From contig JABSQZ010000035.1 in assembly GCA_013215505.1 (NCBI GenBank), positions 1 through 38,405 on the forward strand: 38,405 bases of DNA, written 5' to 3'. The notes below the pieces were generated by a model. That model was given only the letters and a program-made list of their open reading frames with translations. It was not told the origin of the DNA and did no database searches. The position numbers were made by a program, and so were the translations under genes. This document shows positions 7,492-17,308 of the stretch, one piece after another. The first letter of the stretch is position 1, and each line of letters begins with the position of its first letter. The DNA comes from Oceanospirillaceae bacterium. GTDB lineage: Bacteria; Pseudomonadota; Gammaproteobacteria; Pseudomonadales; Balneatricaceae.

Positions 7492-8826
7492 CTACATGAA
7501 TCTCTTTAATAACCTGTCGATCTGTGAGAGCTGTAGTTTTCTAATCGGGTCTCTGGCGTGTTTAGGGTAGTCAGCCAGGCTTTGCAATTCACTACTGTGC
7601 TGAACTCTTCTGGTGAAATCCATAATGCTTTGTAATTCCACCTGCCACTTGTTGCTCAGTAAATGCTGTGGGTCATCCAGTAACAGGGCGTTTTCGAGGT
7701 CTAAACTCCAGGCACGCGGGTTTAAATTATTTCCGGTAATCAAATGTCGCTGGTTATCAGCGACAACGCCCTTCAGATGAAAGCTGTGATTGCTATTGGT
7801 CCACAAGTGCACATTTAATAAACCGCTGTCTATAAAGTGTTGGTTTCTCTTGATAAACCGGACTAATAATATCTCATAAATATAGGGGATGATGCCAATT
7901 TTAGAGAATTCCTGGTCTTCGGGAATGAAGAAGTCGTTAGCTGTTTTGTCACCAATAACCATAGTGACCTTCACCCCTCTGAGTAAGGTTTTTCTCAGAT
8001 CTTTTGCCAGTATCGCGGGCAAGTTAAAATAGGGGGTAAATAACACCAGTGATTCGCGACTAGTCTTAAATAACTCGCGGATACAGTTGTTGACGCTGTT
8101 GCCGCGGGCGCCAAACCCAACCATAGGAGTTACTTTGATCTTTCCCGCCTTATCAGAGTGGACTTGGGTAGAGTAGTTTGACTTCTTCAGTAGTGCTTTT
8201 TGCTTTTTAGCGAACTTCTTTTGGATTTTTTTATCCAGCTGCTCTGTGATATTCAACAGTGGTGAAAACCCGGGGTTGATAATGAAACGATGTAAATAAT
8301 CAACCATGCTATCGGCTAAGTCGGTGCACTTGAGAATATGGTAGCGATCAAAACGACATTTTTCGCCTTGGTGCAGGTAGACATCATTGATACTGGCGCC
8401 AGTATAAATAACGGTCTCGTCGAATATTAATCCCTTTAGGTGCAGTACCCCAAAGAGTTCTTTGGTCTTGACCAGCACTCCATAAATATCAATTTTGAAG
8501 GGAAACTGCTCGGCAATTTTACGGTAAAAACCTTGGTTTCCCTCACAGCTGGGGTCGCCGATCAGGCCGCGTTGGGCCCGGTGTGCATCGACAAATATCT
8601 TTATATTCAGCTCTGGTCTGTTTTGCTTAGCGCAGTACAATGCATTAAGAATTTCCCGACCGGCATCGTCTTCTTGTAAATACAAAGCGGTAATATAAAT
8701 ACGCTTTTTGGCGTTGCTAATATGCTCTAAGATTGCATTCTTAAAAGCTTTAGCGCTGGGAATTACATTGAAATCTGCAGCATCCAGGGACATATAATGT
8801 GCAGTGATAGTATTAGTTGATAGCAT
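7492..8826 (-). CDS. pssA: CDP-diacylglycerol-serine O-phosphatidyltransferase
   Basis: A 444-residue peripheral enzyme making phosphatidylserine from CDP-diacylglycerol and L-serine, the committed step to phosphatidylethanolamine. It is the phospholipase D type found in E. coli (451 residues), not the membrane-embedded type. Both HKD motifs are intact: H129-x-K131-x4-D136 (HLKGLIFDE) and H350-x-K352-x4-D357 (HLKGVVADN), each followed by the conserved glycine/asparagine segment (GASINDVYL; GNNLNPRAW). The C-terminal basic helix (RKLQLSQIDRLLKRFM) suits membrane association. It is a single-gene unit, convergent with marC. Confidence 0.95.
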   Translation of the reverse strand: MLSTNTITAHYMSLDAADFNVIPSAKAFKNAILEHISNAKKRIYITALYLQEDDAGREILNALYCAKQNRPELNIKIFVDAHRAQRGLIGDPSCEGNQGFYRKIAEQFPFKIDIYGVLVKTKELFGVLHLKGLIFDETVIYTGASINDVYLHQGEKCRFDRYHILKCTDLADSMVDYLHRFIINPGFSPLLNITEQLDKKIQKKFAKKQKALLKKSNYSTQVHSDKAGKIKVTPMVGFGARGNSVNNCIRELFKTSRESLVLFTPYFNLPAILAKDLRKTLLRGVKVTMVIGDKTANDFFIPEDQEFSKIGIIPYIYEILLVRFIKRNQHFIDSGLLNVHLWTNSNHSFHLKGVVADNQRHLITGNNLNPRAWSLDLENALLLDDPQHLLSNKWQVELQSIMDFTRRVQHSSELQSLADYPKHARDPIRKLQLSQIDRLLKRFM

Positions 8827-9034
8827 TTAATTCTTAAAATTAAAGAGACAAGCCGCGAATATAGCATATCCAATCGCAGAATTGCAGTAGCTACAGCCTG
8901 CTTTAAGCGCTCTTTTTGCATTCGTTAAATGCAAGCCCATGGCCATTGAAGATTTAGCGCTAAGAAGTAGGCTGAGTTGATTATTGACTGCTCAATAGCA
9001 TCAATTTATTTACTGAACTATTATTTATAGAGTC

Positions 9035-9364
9035 TTAATAACAAAGGCTTGACCATATGTCTGCAACTTTTTCGAGTTTGTGAACGCATTGCTTAGTATC
9101 TTTTTCTTCGGAATTTTCCAGAGCGAGTTTTATTTGTGCAACTTTACCAAACATTTGATTCTTGGTCTCAGAGTCGCTGCCGTGACGCGCGATAACTCTG
9201 ACGACTGAATCAAGAGAAAACATCAAAAAATCGATTTGCGCTTTTTCTGCCTCCTGTTGGAAATTATTGGGGATATTCAGGTCAGGTTTTTTTACCAACT
9301 CTAAATATTGGTTGAAGATCTGGCCTGATTCTTTGAGTTTCTCATTAAGTTTACTATTGATCAT
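9035..9364 (-). CDS. hypothetical helical protein, 109 residues
   Basis: I do not recognise this protein. It is acidic to neutral, without signal peptide or membrane helix, and predicted almost entirely helical (MINSKLNEKLKESGQIFNQY, a central IDFLMFSLDSVVRVIARHG, and a final KCVHKLEKVADIWSSLCY). GAGGTAG lies 7 nt before the ATG, which supports translation. It stands alone between pssA and the SUF operon with about 200 and 400 bp of non-coding DNA on either side, and has no visible terminator. Confidence 0.7.
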   Translation of the reverse strand: MINSKLNEKLKESGQIFNQYLELVKKPDLNIPNNFQQEAEKAQIDFLMFSLDSVVRVIARHGSDSETKNQMFGKVAQIKLALENSEEKDTKQCVHKLEKVADIWSSLCY

Positions 9365-9763
9365 GACAGCTACCTCTAATTTTCGATTTGATCTTGCTTA
9401 AGGATAGTCGAGAATTTTAGATTGATGCCGAAGTGATAAGTGATATTTAACTTAGTCACCGGGAGGTCGCTATGCGCAAAGACAGGGATGAAGCGTGCTA
9501 GTTAGTTAGCTCAACAACTCAAGTAATTATTCTAAATAAGCTATTGGTTACCGCGTGATATATTTTTCTGCAGGATCTGGCCGTTGGATAGGGTAAGTTT
9601 TATTGCTGAGAAGTTATTGCCAACTACAAAAAATCTGTTGTAAGTAACAATTTTAAGAAAAATGCGTATAAGAGCTGTTACTTCTAGTACTTTGAAAGGG
9701 CACTCACTGGTGAGGTGAATATATTCACTTGTGCCTCAGAAGATATTGGCTTTCGTGCCGCGA
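9365..9763. other. intergenic region behind the SUF operon, 399 bp
   Basis: I see no gene or strong terminator. An imperfect palindrome GTGAATATATTCAC lies at about 9716-9729 in the 3' region of sufE. Confidence 0.4.
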
Positions 9764-10180
9764 TTACGCGGCGCGAGTGGCAGTGGCAATGCTTTGGATG
9801 CGTGCCACAATGGCGCGTAAGCCGTTGCCGCGGGTGGGGCTGATGTGTTGCTCTAGCTCTAGGCGTTGGAAGTAGCCCTGGACATCAAAGGCCAGTATGT
9901 CTGCCGCGGATTTGTTATTGAAAGCGGCCATTACCAGTGCTAATAAACCACGCACAATAATAGCATCTGAATCAACGGCAAAACAGAGCTTGTCACCGGC
10001 GGGCTGGACATCTATCCAAACATTACTCTGGCAGCCTTTTACCAGTCGCTCGCGAGTATGTAACTTGGGATCCATTTTGGGCATTTCATCGCCCAGATCA
10101 ATAAGGTATTTGTAGCGATCTTCCCAGTCATCAAAAAACTCAAGATCTTCAATTATCTCTGTGGTGCTGGGTAATGCCAT
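9764..10180 (-). CDS. sufE: cysteine desulfuration protein SufE
   Basis: A 138-residue sulfur acceptor that takes persulfide from SufS and passes it to SufB. The acceptor cysteine is C50 in VKGCQSNVW, matching C51 of E. coli SufE, and the acidic N-terminal region and C-terminal RGNGLRAIVARI are typical. The start is set at 10180 (MALPSTTEIIEDLEFF) because a longer frame from 10258 would overlap the end of sufT and adds residues absent from the family. It is the last gene of the operon, 20 nt after sufT. Confidence 0.93.
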   Translation of the reverse strand: MALPSTTEIIEDLEFFDDWEDRYKYLIDLGDEMPKMDPKLHTRERLVKGCQSNVWIDVQPAGDKLCFAVDSDAIIVRGLLALVMAAFNNKSAADILAFDVQGYFQRLELEQHISPTRGNGLRAIVARIQSIATATRAA

Positions 10181-10200
10181 TACATCTGATTCCGTTGTAT

Positions 10201-10734
10201 TTAAAAAAACAGCCCAGTTTCTAACTGTGCTTCTTCGCTCATCATATCTTTGTGCCACGGGGGATCAAAGATCAACTCTACTTTTACATTTTCAACGTTG
10301 GGTGCCAGTGCTACACGATATTCAACATCACCGACCAGAATAGGGCCCATGCCACAGCCTGGGGCTGTTAAGGTCATCAATATGTTGGCAGTTTTGCTCT
10401 GTTGGTCGACATCTACGCTATAGATTAACCCTAAGTCTACTAAATTAACGGGAATCTCAGGGTCAAAGACACTTTTAATCGCCTGCCATACATGTTCTGG
10501 ATCGATCTGATCGCCCGGATTCTCGCTGAAACTCAGTTCTTCAGGCTGACGTCCAATAGCGCCGGCATCCGTGCCATCGATACGTAACATGTTGCCTTGC
10601 CAGGTGATGGTATAATTTCCGCCAAGGTCTTGTTTAATACTGATAAACTGACCGGCAGGGATGCTGGTTAATTGCCCTGAAGGTACACGTCGTGCGGGGC
10701 ATTCCCGCTGCGTGACGACCATATTTTGTTGCAT
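10201..10734 (-). CDS. sufT: SufT-family Fe-S maturation protein (DUF59/MIP18)
   Basis: A 177-residue protein whose C-terminal half is a MIP18/DUF59 domain: VWQAIKSVFDPEIPVNLVDL-GLIY and TLTAPGCGMG, where the cysteine of APGCGMG corresponds to the reactive cysteine of the family. The N-terminal extension is the form typical of SufT encoded inside SUF operons. SufT helps mature Fe-S proteins under high demand in several bacteria, probably in cluster transfer; its exact chemistry is not settled. It is spaced 93 nt after sufA and followed at 20 nt by sufE. Confidence 0.92.
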   Translation of the reverse strand: MQQNMVVTQRECPARRVPSGQLTSIPAGQFISIKQDLGGNYTITWQGNMLRIDGTDAGAIGRQPEELSFSENPGDQIDPEHVWQAIKSVFDPEIPVNLVDLGLIYSVDVDQQSKTANILMTLTAPGCGMGPILVGDVEYRVALAPNVENVKVELIFDPPWHKDMMSEEAQLETGLFF

Positions 10735-10827
10735 AGTTAATCTTCTAAAACAGTGTCGATTAATGAAAGCGCAATACTATGCTTATCTGGGGATTTAGCA
10801 ACATATTCTGCCAGTGGCGTCTGAATT

Positions 10828-11181
10828 TTAAACCGTAAAGCTCTCGCCGCAGCCGCATTCAGCAATTACGTTGGGGTTGTTAAATTTAATCACTCTATTC
10901 ACCCCTTCAAGTACATAATCTATCTCAGTGCCATTGGCAATTTGAGCGGCTTTGGTGGATACAGCAAGCTGCACATCCAGATCCAGATCCAGCAGTTTAT
11001 CGCCCTCTTCAGGTGCTGCGACATAGTCCAGTACATAGGCGTAGCCGGTACAGCCACTCTTTTTGATGCTCAGGCGAATCAGCTGTTCTGGGTTGTTTTC
11101 TAGTTTCTTGGCGAAGTGCTTGATCGCTTTAGCGGTAACTTTAATATCTACCAGATTAGGGTCATAAGATTCTATAGACAT
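10828..11181 (-). CDS. sufA: Fe-S cluster carrier SufA (HesB/IscA family)
   Basis: A 117-residue A-type carrier that receives clusters from SufBCD and passes them to target proteins. The three ligand cysteines are C44 (KKSGCTGYAY), C109 and C111 (ECGCGESF), the family's fixed pattern. The position inside the SUF operon is why I call it SufA and not IscA or ErpA, which have the same motif. It starts 29 nt after the end of sufS, with AGGAG before the ATG. Confidence 0.92.
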   Translation of the reverse strand: MSIESYDPNLVDIKVTAKAIKHFAKKLENNPEQLIRLSIKKSGCTGYAYVLDYVAAPEEGDKLLDLDLDVQLAVSTKAAQIANGTEIDYVLEGVNRVIKFNNPNVIAECGCGESFTV

Positions 11182-11210
11182 ATTTTACTCCTGCAAAATT
11201 TACCGGCCGC

Positions 11211-12437
11211 TTAGGCCAGCATCATTTTAACTTTTTTCAAGGCGACAAATAATTGCTCTACATCGTCGCTGGTGTTGTAGAGGGCGAAAGAGGCTCTGGC
11301 AGTACCAGGAACCGACAGGCGGTTCATGAGTGGCTCTGCGCAGTGATGTCCGGTTCTAATCGCCACTCCCTGTCGGTCTAGAATAAAGCCGATATCAGCA
11401 GGGTGGCCTCTGTCCATAACAAAACTCAGTACAGGCACTTTGGCGCTGGCACTGCCGATGATTCGCAGCCCGGAAAAATCTTCAGCCATTTGCGTTGCCT
11501 GAGTCAAGAGGGCGTCTTCGTGGCGGAGCACAGCTTTTATATCCAACTGTTTAAACCAGTTGATGGCGGCGGCAAAGCCAATCACAGCGGCAATGTTAGG
11601 TGTGCCAGCTTCCAATCGATAGGGGAGGGTATTCCACTTGGCATCTTGATAGCTGACTTCAGAGATCATCTCTCCACCGGTCTGCCAAACAGGCCAATCG
11701 GTTAATAGATTCTCTTTACCCCATAGTACACCTAAACCTGTTGGGCCATAAAATTTGTGGCTGGAAAATGCGTAGAAATCGCAGTTTAACTGCTGAACGT
11801 CAACCTCGCTGTGGGCAATACCCTGGGCCCCATCGATCATCACTAATGCCTGGTTGGCGGTGATTTTCTTGATCTCTGAAATCAGTGCTTTAATGGGGTT
11901 TAAAGTCCCCAGCGCATTCGACGCATGGGGAATAGAAACCATCCGGGTCCTGGCGCCGATCAGCTTAATGAATTCTTCTCTGATCAGTTCTCCGGCATCA
12001 TTGATAGGTGCTATCAACAACGTGGCGCCACTGGCTTTGCAGGCTTGTTGCCAGGTCACTAAGTTGGCGTGGTGCTCCATCTGCGTGACTATTACTTCAT
12101 CGCCACTGCGCAGTTTTTGCGCCATACCATGAGTGACGATATTAATCGACTCAGTGGTGCCAGAAGTCCAGATGACTTCGTTGCGGGAGTTGGCATTGAT
12201 GAAACTGGCCACTGTATCGCGGGCATCTTCATACTTGCGGGTCGCTTCGTCAGCTAGCTGGTGAGCGCCGCGATGCACGTTAGAGTTGTAGTTGCTGTAG
12301 TAGTCTACGATGGCATCGATCACTACCTGAGGTTTTTGGGTAGTGGCAGCGTTGTCCAAATAAACCAGCGGCCGATTGTGGACAGTGCGCGACAGTATCG
12401 GAAATTGCTGTCGGATTTGCAGAACATCAAAAGACAT
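11211..12437 (-). CDS. sufS: cysteine desulfurase SufS
   Basis: A 408-residue PLP enzyme that removes sulfur from L-cysteine and hands it to SufE. Visible landmarks are YLDNAATTQKP at the N terminus, the PLP lysine K228 (SSHKFYGPTG), H123 (EHHANLVTW) and the catalytic C366 in RTGHHCAEPLM, all matching group II desulfurases (E. coli SufS, 406 residues). The start is placed at 12437, two nt after the sufD stop, with GGAG 11 nt upstream. A longer frame reaching 12491 would run into sufD and adds non-family residues. Confidence 0.96.
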   Translation of the reverse strand: MSFDVLQIRQQFPILSRTVHNRPLVYLDNAATTQKPQVVIDAIVDYYSNYNSNVHRGAHQLADEATRKYEDARDTVASFINANSRNEVIWTSGTTESINIVTHGMAQKLRSGDEVIVTQMEHHANLVTWQQACKASGATLLIAPINDAGELIREEFIKLIGARTRMVSIPHASNALGTLNPIKALISEIKKITANQALVMIDGAQGIAHSEVDVQQLNCDFYAFSSHKFYGPTGLGVLWGKENLLTDWPVWQTGGEMISEVSYQDAKWNTLPYRLEAGTPNIAAVIGFAAAINWFKQLDIKAVLRHEDALLTQATQMAEDFSGLRIIGSASAKVPVLSFVMDRGHPADIGFILDRQGVAIRTGHHCAEPLMNRLSVPGTARASFALYNTSDDVEQLFVALKKVKMMLA

Positions 12438-12439
12438 GA

Positions 12440-13690
12440 TTATCGAATCTCCATATTGGCAAAACGCTGGCGCAGTTGTGGACGCAACCAATCGGCGATG
12501 GCAATATTGGGCATTTGATCAACCAGTTCATTGATGAAGCCAAAACTGAGCATAACTTGTGCATCTGGGCGACTAACGCCGCGAGACTGCAAGTAAAACA
12601 TTGCCTCTTCATCTATTTCAGCGATAGTCACACCGTGGGCACAGCGCACATCATCGGCGTAGATTTCCAACTCTGGTTTAGTGTTCACTTGTGCATCGTC
12701 AGACATTAACAAGTTGCGATTATTCATCGACGCCAATATCTTTTGTGCATCGCGGTGAATATGGATGCGACCATTAAAGATAGCGTTGGCATGATCGGCG
12801 ACAATGCAACGTATATTTTGATCACTAGTGCCGTGTGGGACTGTGTGCTCGAAGCTGCTGTGCAGATCAAATAACTCACGGCCGTCGAGCAAATATATAA
12901 CATTCAATTTGGAGGTGGCGTTCTCACCGGCGTGAATGATATCCATGTCCACTCTGGACAGCTGACTGCCGAAACCAATTAAATTGCTGGTAAGTTGCGC
13001 GGATTCAGCCAGTGAAAAATGACTGCCACCAATGCTGATGGCTGCCTGGCATTGCATCGCTAAACGGTAGTGTTCCAAGGTGGCAGATTCACCGATATCG
13101 TATTCGGCGAAACTGGTATTGAAACAGAGTTTATCTCCCTGCAGCTGTTCAACCACGCATGCTTTAGCGCCGGCGCCAATGCGCACTAAGATACGGGTGT
13201 GTGATTGAGAACCTGGGTTAAAGCTTTGCACTATGCGGATTGGTTTTTCGATCTTTGCATCTGCAGCGACATCGATAAGGACGCCGGAAGTTGCCAATGC
13301 ATCGTTGATCAAACCAAAAAAATGCTTGTTTGGTTTGGTCTTTTTAAAACTGTCCAGTGCCCAGTCGCAGCTTCCACCTTCGCTCAGTTGGCTGATACAT
13401 AGCCCCTCGGGAAAATCGATAGTTGACGCCTGCGCGTCAAATACACCATCGATAAACACCAGATCAATGCTGTCTAAGTTTTCTATTGCAGTTGCCTGAA
13501 CAACAGTATCGTTAGCGGCGCTAAACCTGGCGCGCTCTATAACATTGATCGGGGTGTAGCGCCAAGCCTCGGTTTTTCTATTTGGCCAGGGCGTGTTTTT
13601 CAGTTGCGCTAAAGATTCTGCCCGCTTCGGGGAGAGCCAGTCCTGGACTTGCTCCGCCTCGCTAATGGTGTTGGCTAGCCAGCTGCTCAT
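12440..13690 (-). CDS. sufD: SufD, scaffold subunit of SufBCD
   Basis: A 416-residue beta-helix protein paralogous to SufB that completes the SufBC2D cluster assembly scaffold. The N terminus carries the family's WPNRKTEAWRYTPIN, and the C-terminal half has CAHGVTIAEIDEEAMFYLQS-RGVSRPDAQVML, including the conserved histidine used for cluster building. The start at 13690 overlaps the sufC stop as ATGA, which argues for translational coupling; the in-frame extension to 13735 would lie inside sufC. Confidence 0.95.
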   Translation of the reverse strand: MSSWLANTISEAEQVQDWLSPKRAESLAQLKNTPWPNRKTEAWRYTPINVIERARFSAANDTVVQATAIENLDSIDLVFIDGVFDAQASTIDFPEGLCISQLSEGGSCDWALDSFKKTKPNKHFFGLINDALATSGVLIDVAADAKIEKPIRIVQSFNPGSQSHTRILVRIGAGAKACVVEQLQGDKLCFNTSFAEYDIGESATLEHYRLAMQCQAAISIGGSHFSLAESAQLTSNLIGFGSQLSRVDMDIIHAGENATSKLNVIYLLDGRELFDLHSSFEHTVPHGTSDQNIRCIVADHANAIFNGRIHIHRDAQKILASMNNRNLLMSDDAQVNTKPELEIYADDVRCAHGVTIAEIDEEAMFYLQSRGVSRPDAQVMLSFGFINELVDQMPNIAIADWLRPQLRQRFANMEIR

Positions 13691-14460
13691 GCGTTTACTT
13701 CCTGTTCGGCGTTGCGATCGTAAGACTCCAACCAAGAGTAACCCTCTGCTTCAAGCTCCAGCGCCAGTTCCGGACCGCCGCTCTTAACGATCTTGCCGTC
13801 GGCTAAAACGTGCACAAAATCCGGCTTGATGTAATCCAATAAACGCTGGTAGTGGGTGATTACCAGAAACGAGCGCTCGCCGTCGCGCTGTGAATTAATA
13901 CCGTCTGCGACAATCTTTAGGGCGTCGATATCTAATCCTGAATCTGATTCATCTAAGATGCAAAGTTTTGGCTTAAGCAAAATCATCTGCATGATCTCGT
14001 TGCGTTTCTTTTCGCCACCAGAAAAGCCTTCGTTAACGCCGCGCTTCAAAAAGCTCAGAGGTAAGTTGACTTGTTTACAAGCTGCTTTGGCAATCTTTAA
14101 AAATTCAGAGGAAGTGTACGATTCTAAGTTGCGAGCTTTACGCTGCGAGTCAACGGACACTTTAAGAAATTCCATGTTGCTGACACCGGGGATCTCTACT
14201 GGGTATTGGAAAGCTAAAAAGAGTCCGGCAGTGGCGCGATCTTCCACTTCCATATCCAGTAGTTCAGCGCCGTCTAAAGTGGCTGATCCACTGGCTATTT
14301 CATAGCCCTCACGCCCAGTTAGAGCGTAGCTTAAGGTGCTTTTTCCGGCGCCGTTAGGGCCCATGATGGCATGTACTTCACCGGCTTTGATCTCCAGTGA
14401 TAATCCTTTGATGATTTCGTTATCTGCGACGCTTGCGTGTAAATCATTAATTTTTAACAT
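13687..14460 (-). CDS. sufC: Fe-S cluster assembly ATPase SufC
   Basis: A 257-residue ABC-type ATPase subunit of SufBC2D; its dimerisation on ATP reshapes SufB-SufD for cluster formation. Walker A is GPNGAGKST (34-42), the signature is FSGGEKKRNEIMQM, Walker B is LCILDESDSGLDID and the switch histidine follows in VITHYQRLLDYI. Length and motifs are those of E. coli SufC (248 residues). It begins 40 nt after sufB and overlaps sufD by 4 nt. Confidence 0.97.
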   Translation of the reverse strand: MLKINDLHASVADNEIIKGLSLEIKAGEVHAIMGPNGAGKSTLSYALTGREGYEIASGSATLDGAELLDMEVEDRATAGLFLAFQYPVEIPGVSNMEFLKVSVDSQRKARNLESYTSSEFLKIAKAACKQVNLPLSFLKRGVNEGFSGGEKKRNEIMQMILLKPKLCILDESDSGLDIDALKIVADGINSQRDGERSFLVITHYQRLLDYIKPDFVHVLADGKIVKSGGPELALELEAEGYSWLESYDRNAEQEVNA

Positions 14461-14500
14461 TGTGCTTTATCCTAAAACCTTTGCCTAATAAGCAGTGAAT

Positions 14501-15937
14501 TTAACCAACCGAGCCTTCAAGGCTTATTTCCAGTAATTTGCCGGCTTCTACGGCAAACTCCATAGGTAGTTCTTTAAATACTTCTTTACAGAAACCATTG
14601 ACTATCATGGAGACTGCTTTTTCTGGATCTAAGCCCCGTTGACGGCAAAGAAACATCTGATCATCACTGACCTTGGAAGTAGTGGCTTCGTGTTCAACGA
14701 TAGCTGTCGGATTGCGGCTCTCCACATAGGGGAAAGTATGCGCACCACATTTATCACCGATTAGCAGTGAATCGCACTGGGTGAAATTCCGGGCGCCTTT
14801 TGCCCCCTTGCCCATGTGCACTAAGCCACGATAGCTATTGTTGCTCTTGCCCGCTGAAATACCTTTGGAAATGATGGTAGAACGGGTGTTTTTACCTAAG
14901 TGAATCATTTTAGTGCCGGTATCGGCCTGTTGCGCACCGCGGGTCAGGGCTACAGAGTAAAACTCACCGATACTGTTATCGCCTTTTAAGATACAGCTAG
15001 GGTATTTCCAGGTGACTGCTGAGCCAGTTTCAACTTGAGTCCAGGAGATTTTGGCGTTTTCATGACAAATTCCGCGCTTGGTGACAAAGTTGTAAATACC
15101 GCCTTTACCGTTTTCATCACCCGGATACCAGTTTTGCACGGTAGAGTATTTAATTTCGGCGTTATCATGGCAGATCAGTTCAACGACGGCTGCATGCAGT
15201 TGGTTTTCATCACGTTGCGGCGCTGTACAACCTTCTAAATAACTGACGTGGCTGCCTTCATCGGCGATAATTAACGTGCGTTCGAACTGCCCGGTATTTA
15301 GCTCGTTAATTCTGAAGTATGTTGATAGCTCCATAGGGCAGCGAGTACCTTTGGGGATATAGACAAAAGAACCGTCGGTAAATACCGCACAGTTTAGGGC
15401 GGCAAAGAAGTTGTCTTTTTGGCTGACCACAGAACCTAAATACTTTTTCACTAACTCCGGGTGTTCTCGGATAGCGTCAGAGATAGGGCAGAAGATAACT
15501 CCCTGCTCTTTAAGCTTCTCTCTAAAGGTTGTCACAACAGAAACAGAGTCAAAGACGACGTCGACGGCAATCCCGGCTAACTGTTGTTGTTCTATCAGCG
15601 GAATCCCCAGCTTCTCATAAGTAGCCAGTAATTCGGGGTCAACTTCGTCGAGAGATTTAGGTCGATCATCCATGCTCTTGGGAGCGCTGTAGTAGGAGAT
15701 GGATTGAAAATCCATTTTGTCGTACTGGATGTGTGCCCAGTCTGGCTCAGGCATCTTTTTCCACAAGGCAAAAGCCTTTAAGCGCCAGTCGAGCATCCAC
15801 TGAGGTTCATCTTTCATCGCTGAGATGCGACGTACTACATCTTCATCTAAACCTGGCTCGAAGGTTCTAGATTCGATGTCTGAGACAAAACCAGCTTCGT
15901 ACTCTCTATGGAGTGCCTCGTCTAATTGATCGGTCAT
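14501..15937 (-). CDS. sufB: Fe-S cluster scaffold protein SufB
   Basis: A 478-residue protein, close to E. coli SufB (495), on which the nascent cluster forms from iron and the sulfur delivered by SufE. Recognisable stretches are [16 protein letters not shown] near the N terminus, [20 protein letters not shown] and the C-terminal [20 protein letters not shown] with the conserved cysteine and histidine. It follows iscR by 109 bp without a terminator, so it is probably co-transcribed from the iscR promoter. Confidence 0.97.
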   Translation of the reverse strand: MTDQLDEALHREYEAGFVSDIESRTFEPGLDEDVVRRISAMKDEPQWMLDWRLKAFALWKKMPEPDWAHIQYDKMDFQSISYYSAPKSMDDRPKSLDEVDPELLATYEKLGIPLIEQQQLAGIAVDVVFDSVSVVTTFREKLKEQGVIFCPISDAIREHPELVKKYLGSVVSQKDNFFAALNCAVFTDGSFVYIPKGTRCPMELSTYFRINELNTGQFERTLIIADEGSHVSYLEGCTAPQRDENQLHAAVVELICHDNAEIKYSTVQNWYPGDENGKGGIYNFVTKRGICHENAKISWTQVETGSAVTWKYPSCILKGDNSIGEFYSVALTRGAQQADTGTKMIHLGKNTRSTIISKGISAGKSNNSYRGLVHMGKGAKGARNFTQCDSLLIGDKCGAHTFPYVESRNPTAIVEHEATTSKVSDDQMFLCRQRGLDPEKAVSMIVNGFCKEVFKELPMEFAVEAGKLLEISLEGSVG

Positions 15938-16046
15938 TTGCTATTGCTCATTTGTTAATACAAGGTTCAATACTGACTATTAATTTACACAGCAGCTCTT
16001 AAAGGCTGGTTTTGTGAAACAGCTAATAGATCAGTACTTAGATTAG

Positions 16047-16508
16047 TTAGTTGGGTTGAAAGTTTAAATTTTGTATATCCGATTGACGCATTGCAATCAG
16101 CGCAATATCTTTTCTTTCAACCAATTTTTCTAAACTTATACTGCTTAGGAACTGATGAATTTGGTCGCTTAAATCGATCCATAAGTGGTGAGTTAGACAG
16201 AACTCACCGTGATGGCAGTCTCCCTTGCCGTGACAGTTGGTGGCGTCAATTGATTCATTGACGGCATCAATAATTTGGGCGACGTTTATTTCACAGGTTT
16301 CTCTATTAAGTTGATATCCACCTCCTGGACCCCGGATGCTGTTTACCAGCTGTCCTTTACGCAGTTTTGAAAAAAGCTGCTCTAAATAGGACAGTGAAAT
16401 TCCCTGGCGTTCGGATATACAAGCTAAGCTAATCGGGCCCTCGCTATTGTGTAGCGCAAGGTCTAGCATGGCTGTAACGGCATATCGGCCTTTGGTGGTT
16501 AATCGCAT
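16047..16508 (-). CDS. iscR: Rrf2-family Fe-S sensor IscR
   Basis: A 153-residue winged-helix regulator that reads cellular Fe-S status through its own [2Fe-2S] cluster. The ligands C92, C98, C104 and H107 fall at exactly the positions of E. coli IscR ([18 protein letters not shown]). The N terminus [20 protein letters not shown] and the recognition helix region ([20 protein letters not shown]) are the family's. Here it heads a SUF operon, where in E. coli it heads isc; no iscU, hscA or fdx is present in the window. A type 1 IscR site on its promoter suggests autorepression by the cluster-loaded form. Confidence 0.95.
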   Translation of the reverse strand: MRLTTKGRYAVTAMLDLALHNSEGPISLACISERQGISLSYLEQLFSKLRKGQLVNSIRGPGGGYQLNRETCEINVAQIIDAVNESIDATNCHGKGDCHHGEFCLTHHLWIDLSDQIHQFLSSISLEKLVERKDIALIAMRQSDIQNLNFQPN

Positions 16509-16540
16509 CGGATTTATCCATTGAGGTTATCAGTGTGCTA

Positions 16541-16573
16541 ATTATGGAGAAACCCAGTATTTTAGTCAAGTAT
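16541..16573 (-). promoter_or_regulatory. iscR-suf promoter with IscR type 1 binding site
   Basis: TTGACT (16569-16564), 17-nt spacer, CATAAT (16546-16541) on the minus strand. The -35 lies inside ATACTTGACTAAAATACTGG (the site spans 16551-16573), which matches the pattern of known type 1 IscR sites upstream of iscR. Holo-IscR bound there would block polymerase, giving feedback control of the whole operon. Confidence 0.7.
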
Positions 16574-16737
16574 TACTAATGTATTTGAAAATTAATAATA
16601 AAGGAGGGTATGTGGGTGAGATGAAACAAGAACTGACGGTGGCTGCAAGCTATTGCAGTGAGTAAAAAGTAGCCGCATTCTATTAAAGATGACGCAGTAT
16701 GTCCAGGCTATATTCTGCGCAAACTGGACGGTTGCGA

Positions 16738-17304
16738 TTATTGATAGCGGCTGCGTTTGGCGAGGACTTTATTGGGATAAATGGTTTTTCCGCGAGATCC
16801 GTTGTACCTGGCCAGGGCTTTAATCATGTCACCATTCTCTCGGGTCAGATAGTGCTTTAAAATAGTACAGCCGTAGCGAATGTTGGTATCAATATCGATT
16901 AAATTATCCATCGGCCGGCCAATTTCTAATTTCCAAAATGGCATTATCTGCATCAGTCCCTGAGCACCGGCGCTGGAGAGAGCAAAACGGTTAAAATGAC
17001 TTTCAGTTTCTATGAGCCCCAGTACTACATCTACAGGGAGGTTGTGGGTGGCGGCTTGCGCGTGTGCTGCCCTTAAAATTTGAATGCGTTCCAGTTTGTC
17101 AGCGACCATGTGCGCAATCCGGCCAGACATATCAATCAGCCACACTTCTGCGTCGAAACGATCCGGGAAGCTCGAGGCCTGTGCAATGGCCTGCTTTAAT
17201 GCCTGGCGTAAGTGGGGGCTGATGTCGGTGATTTGCTGAGCGCTGACTTCCAGGCTTAACAAGATTACGAAAACGGGCACAAGTGCCCGCTTTAGTATTG
17301 ACAA
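16738..17304 (-). CDS. lytic transglycosylase, SLT domain
   Basis: A 188-residue exported enzyme cleaving peptidoglycan between N-acetylmuramic acid and N-acetylglucosamine. A signal peptide (SILKRALVPVFVILLSLEVS) is followed by a helical linker and the SLT domain: LGLIETESHFNRFALSSAGA-QGLMQIMP, with the catalytic glutamate in ETES, and the C-terminal ALARYNGSRG. There is no lipobox, so it is probably soluble in the periplasm. It begins 4 nt after proS, so both are likely on one transcript, an arrangement without obvious functional link. Confidence 0.93.
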   Translation of the reverse strand: MSILKRALVPVFVILLSLEVSAQQITDISPHLRQALKQAIAQASSFPDRFDAEVWLIDMSGRIAHMVADKLERIQILRAAHAQAATHNLPVDVVLGLIETESHFNRFALSSAGAQGLMQIMPFWKLEIGRPMDNLIDIDTNIRYGCTILKHYLTRENGDMIKALARYNGSRGKTIYPNKVLAKRSRYQ

Positions 17305-17308
17305 CAGG

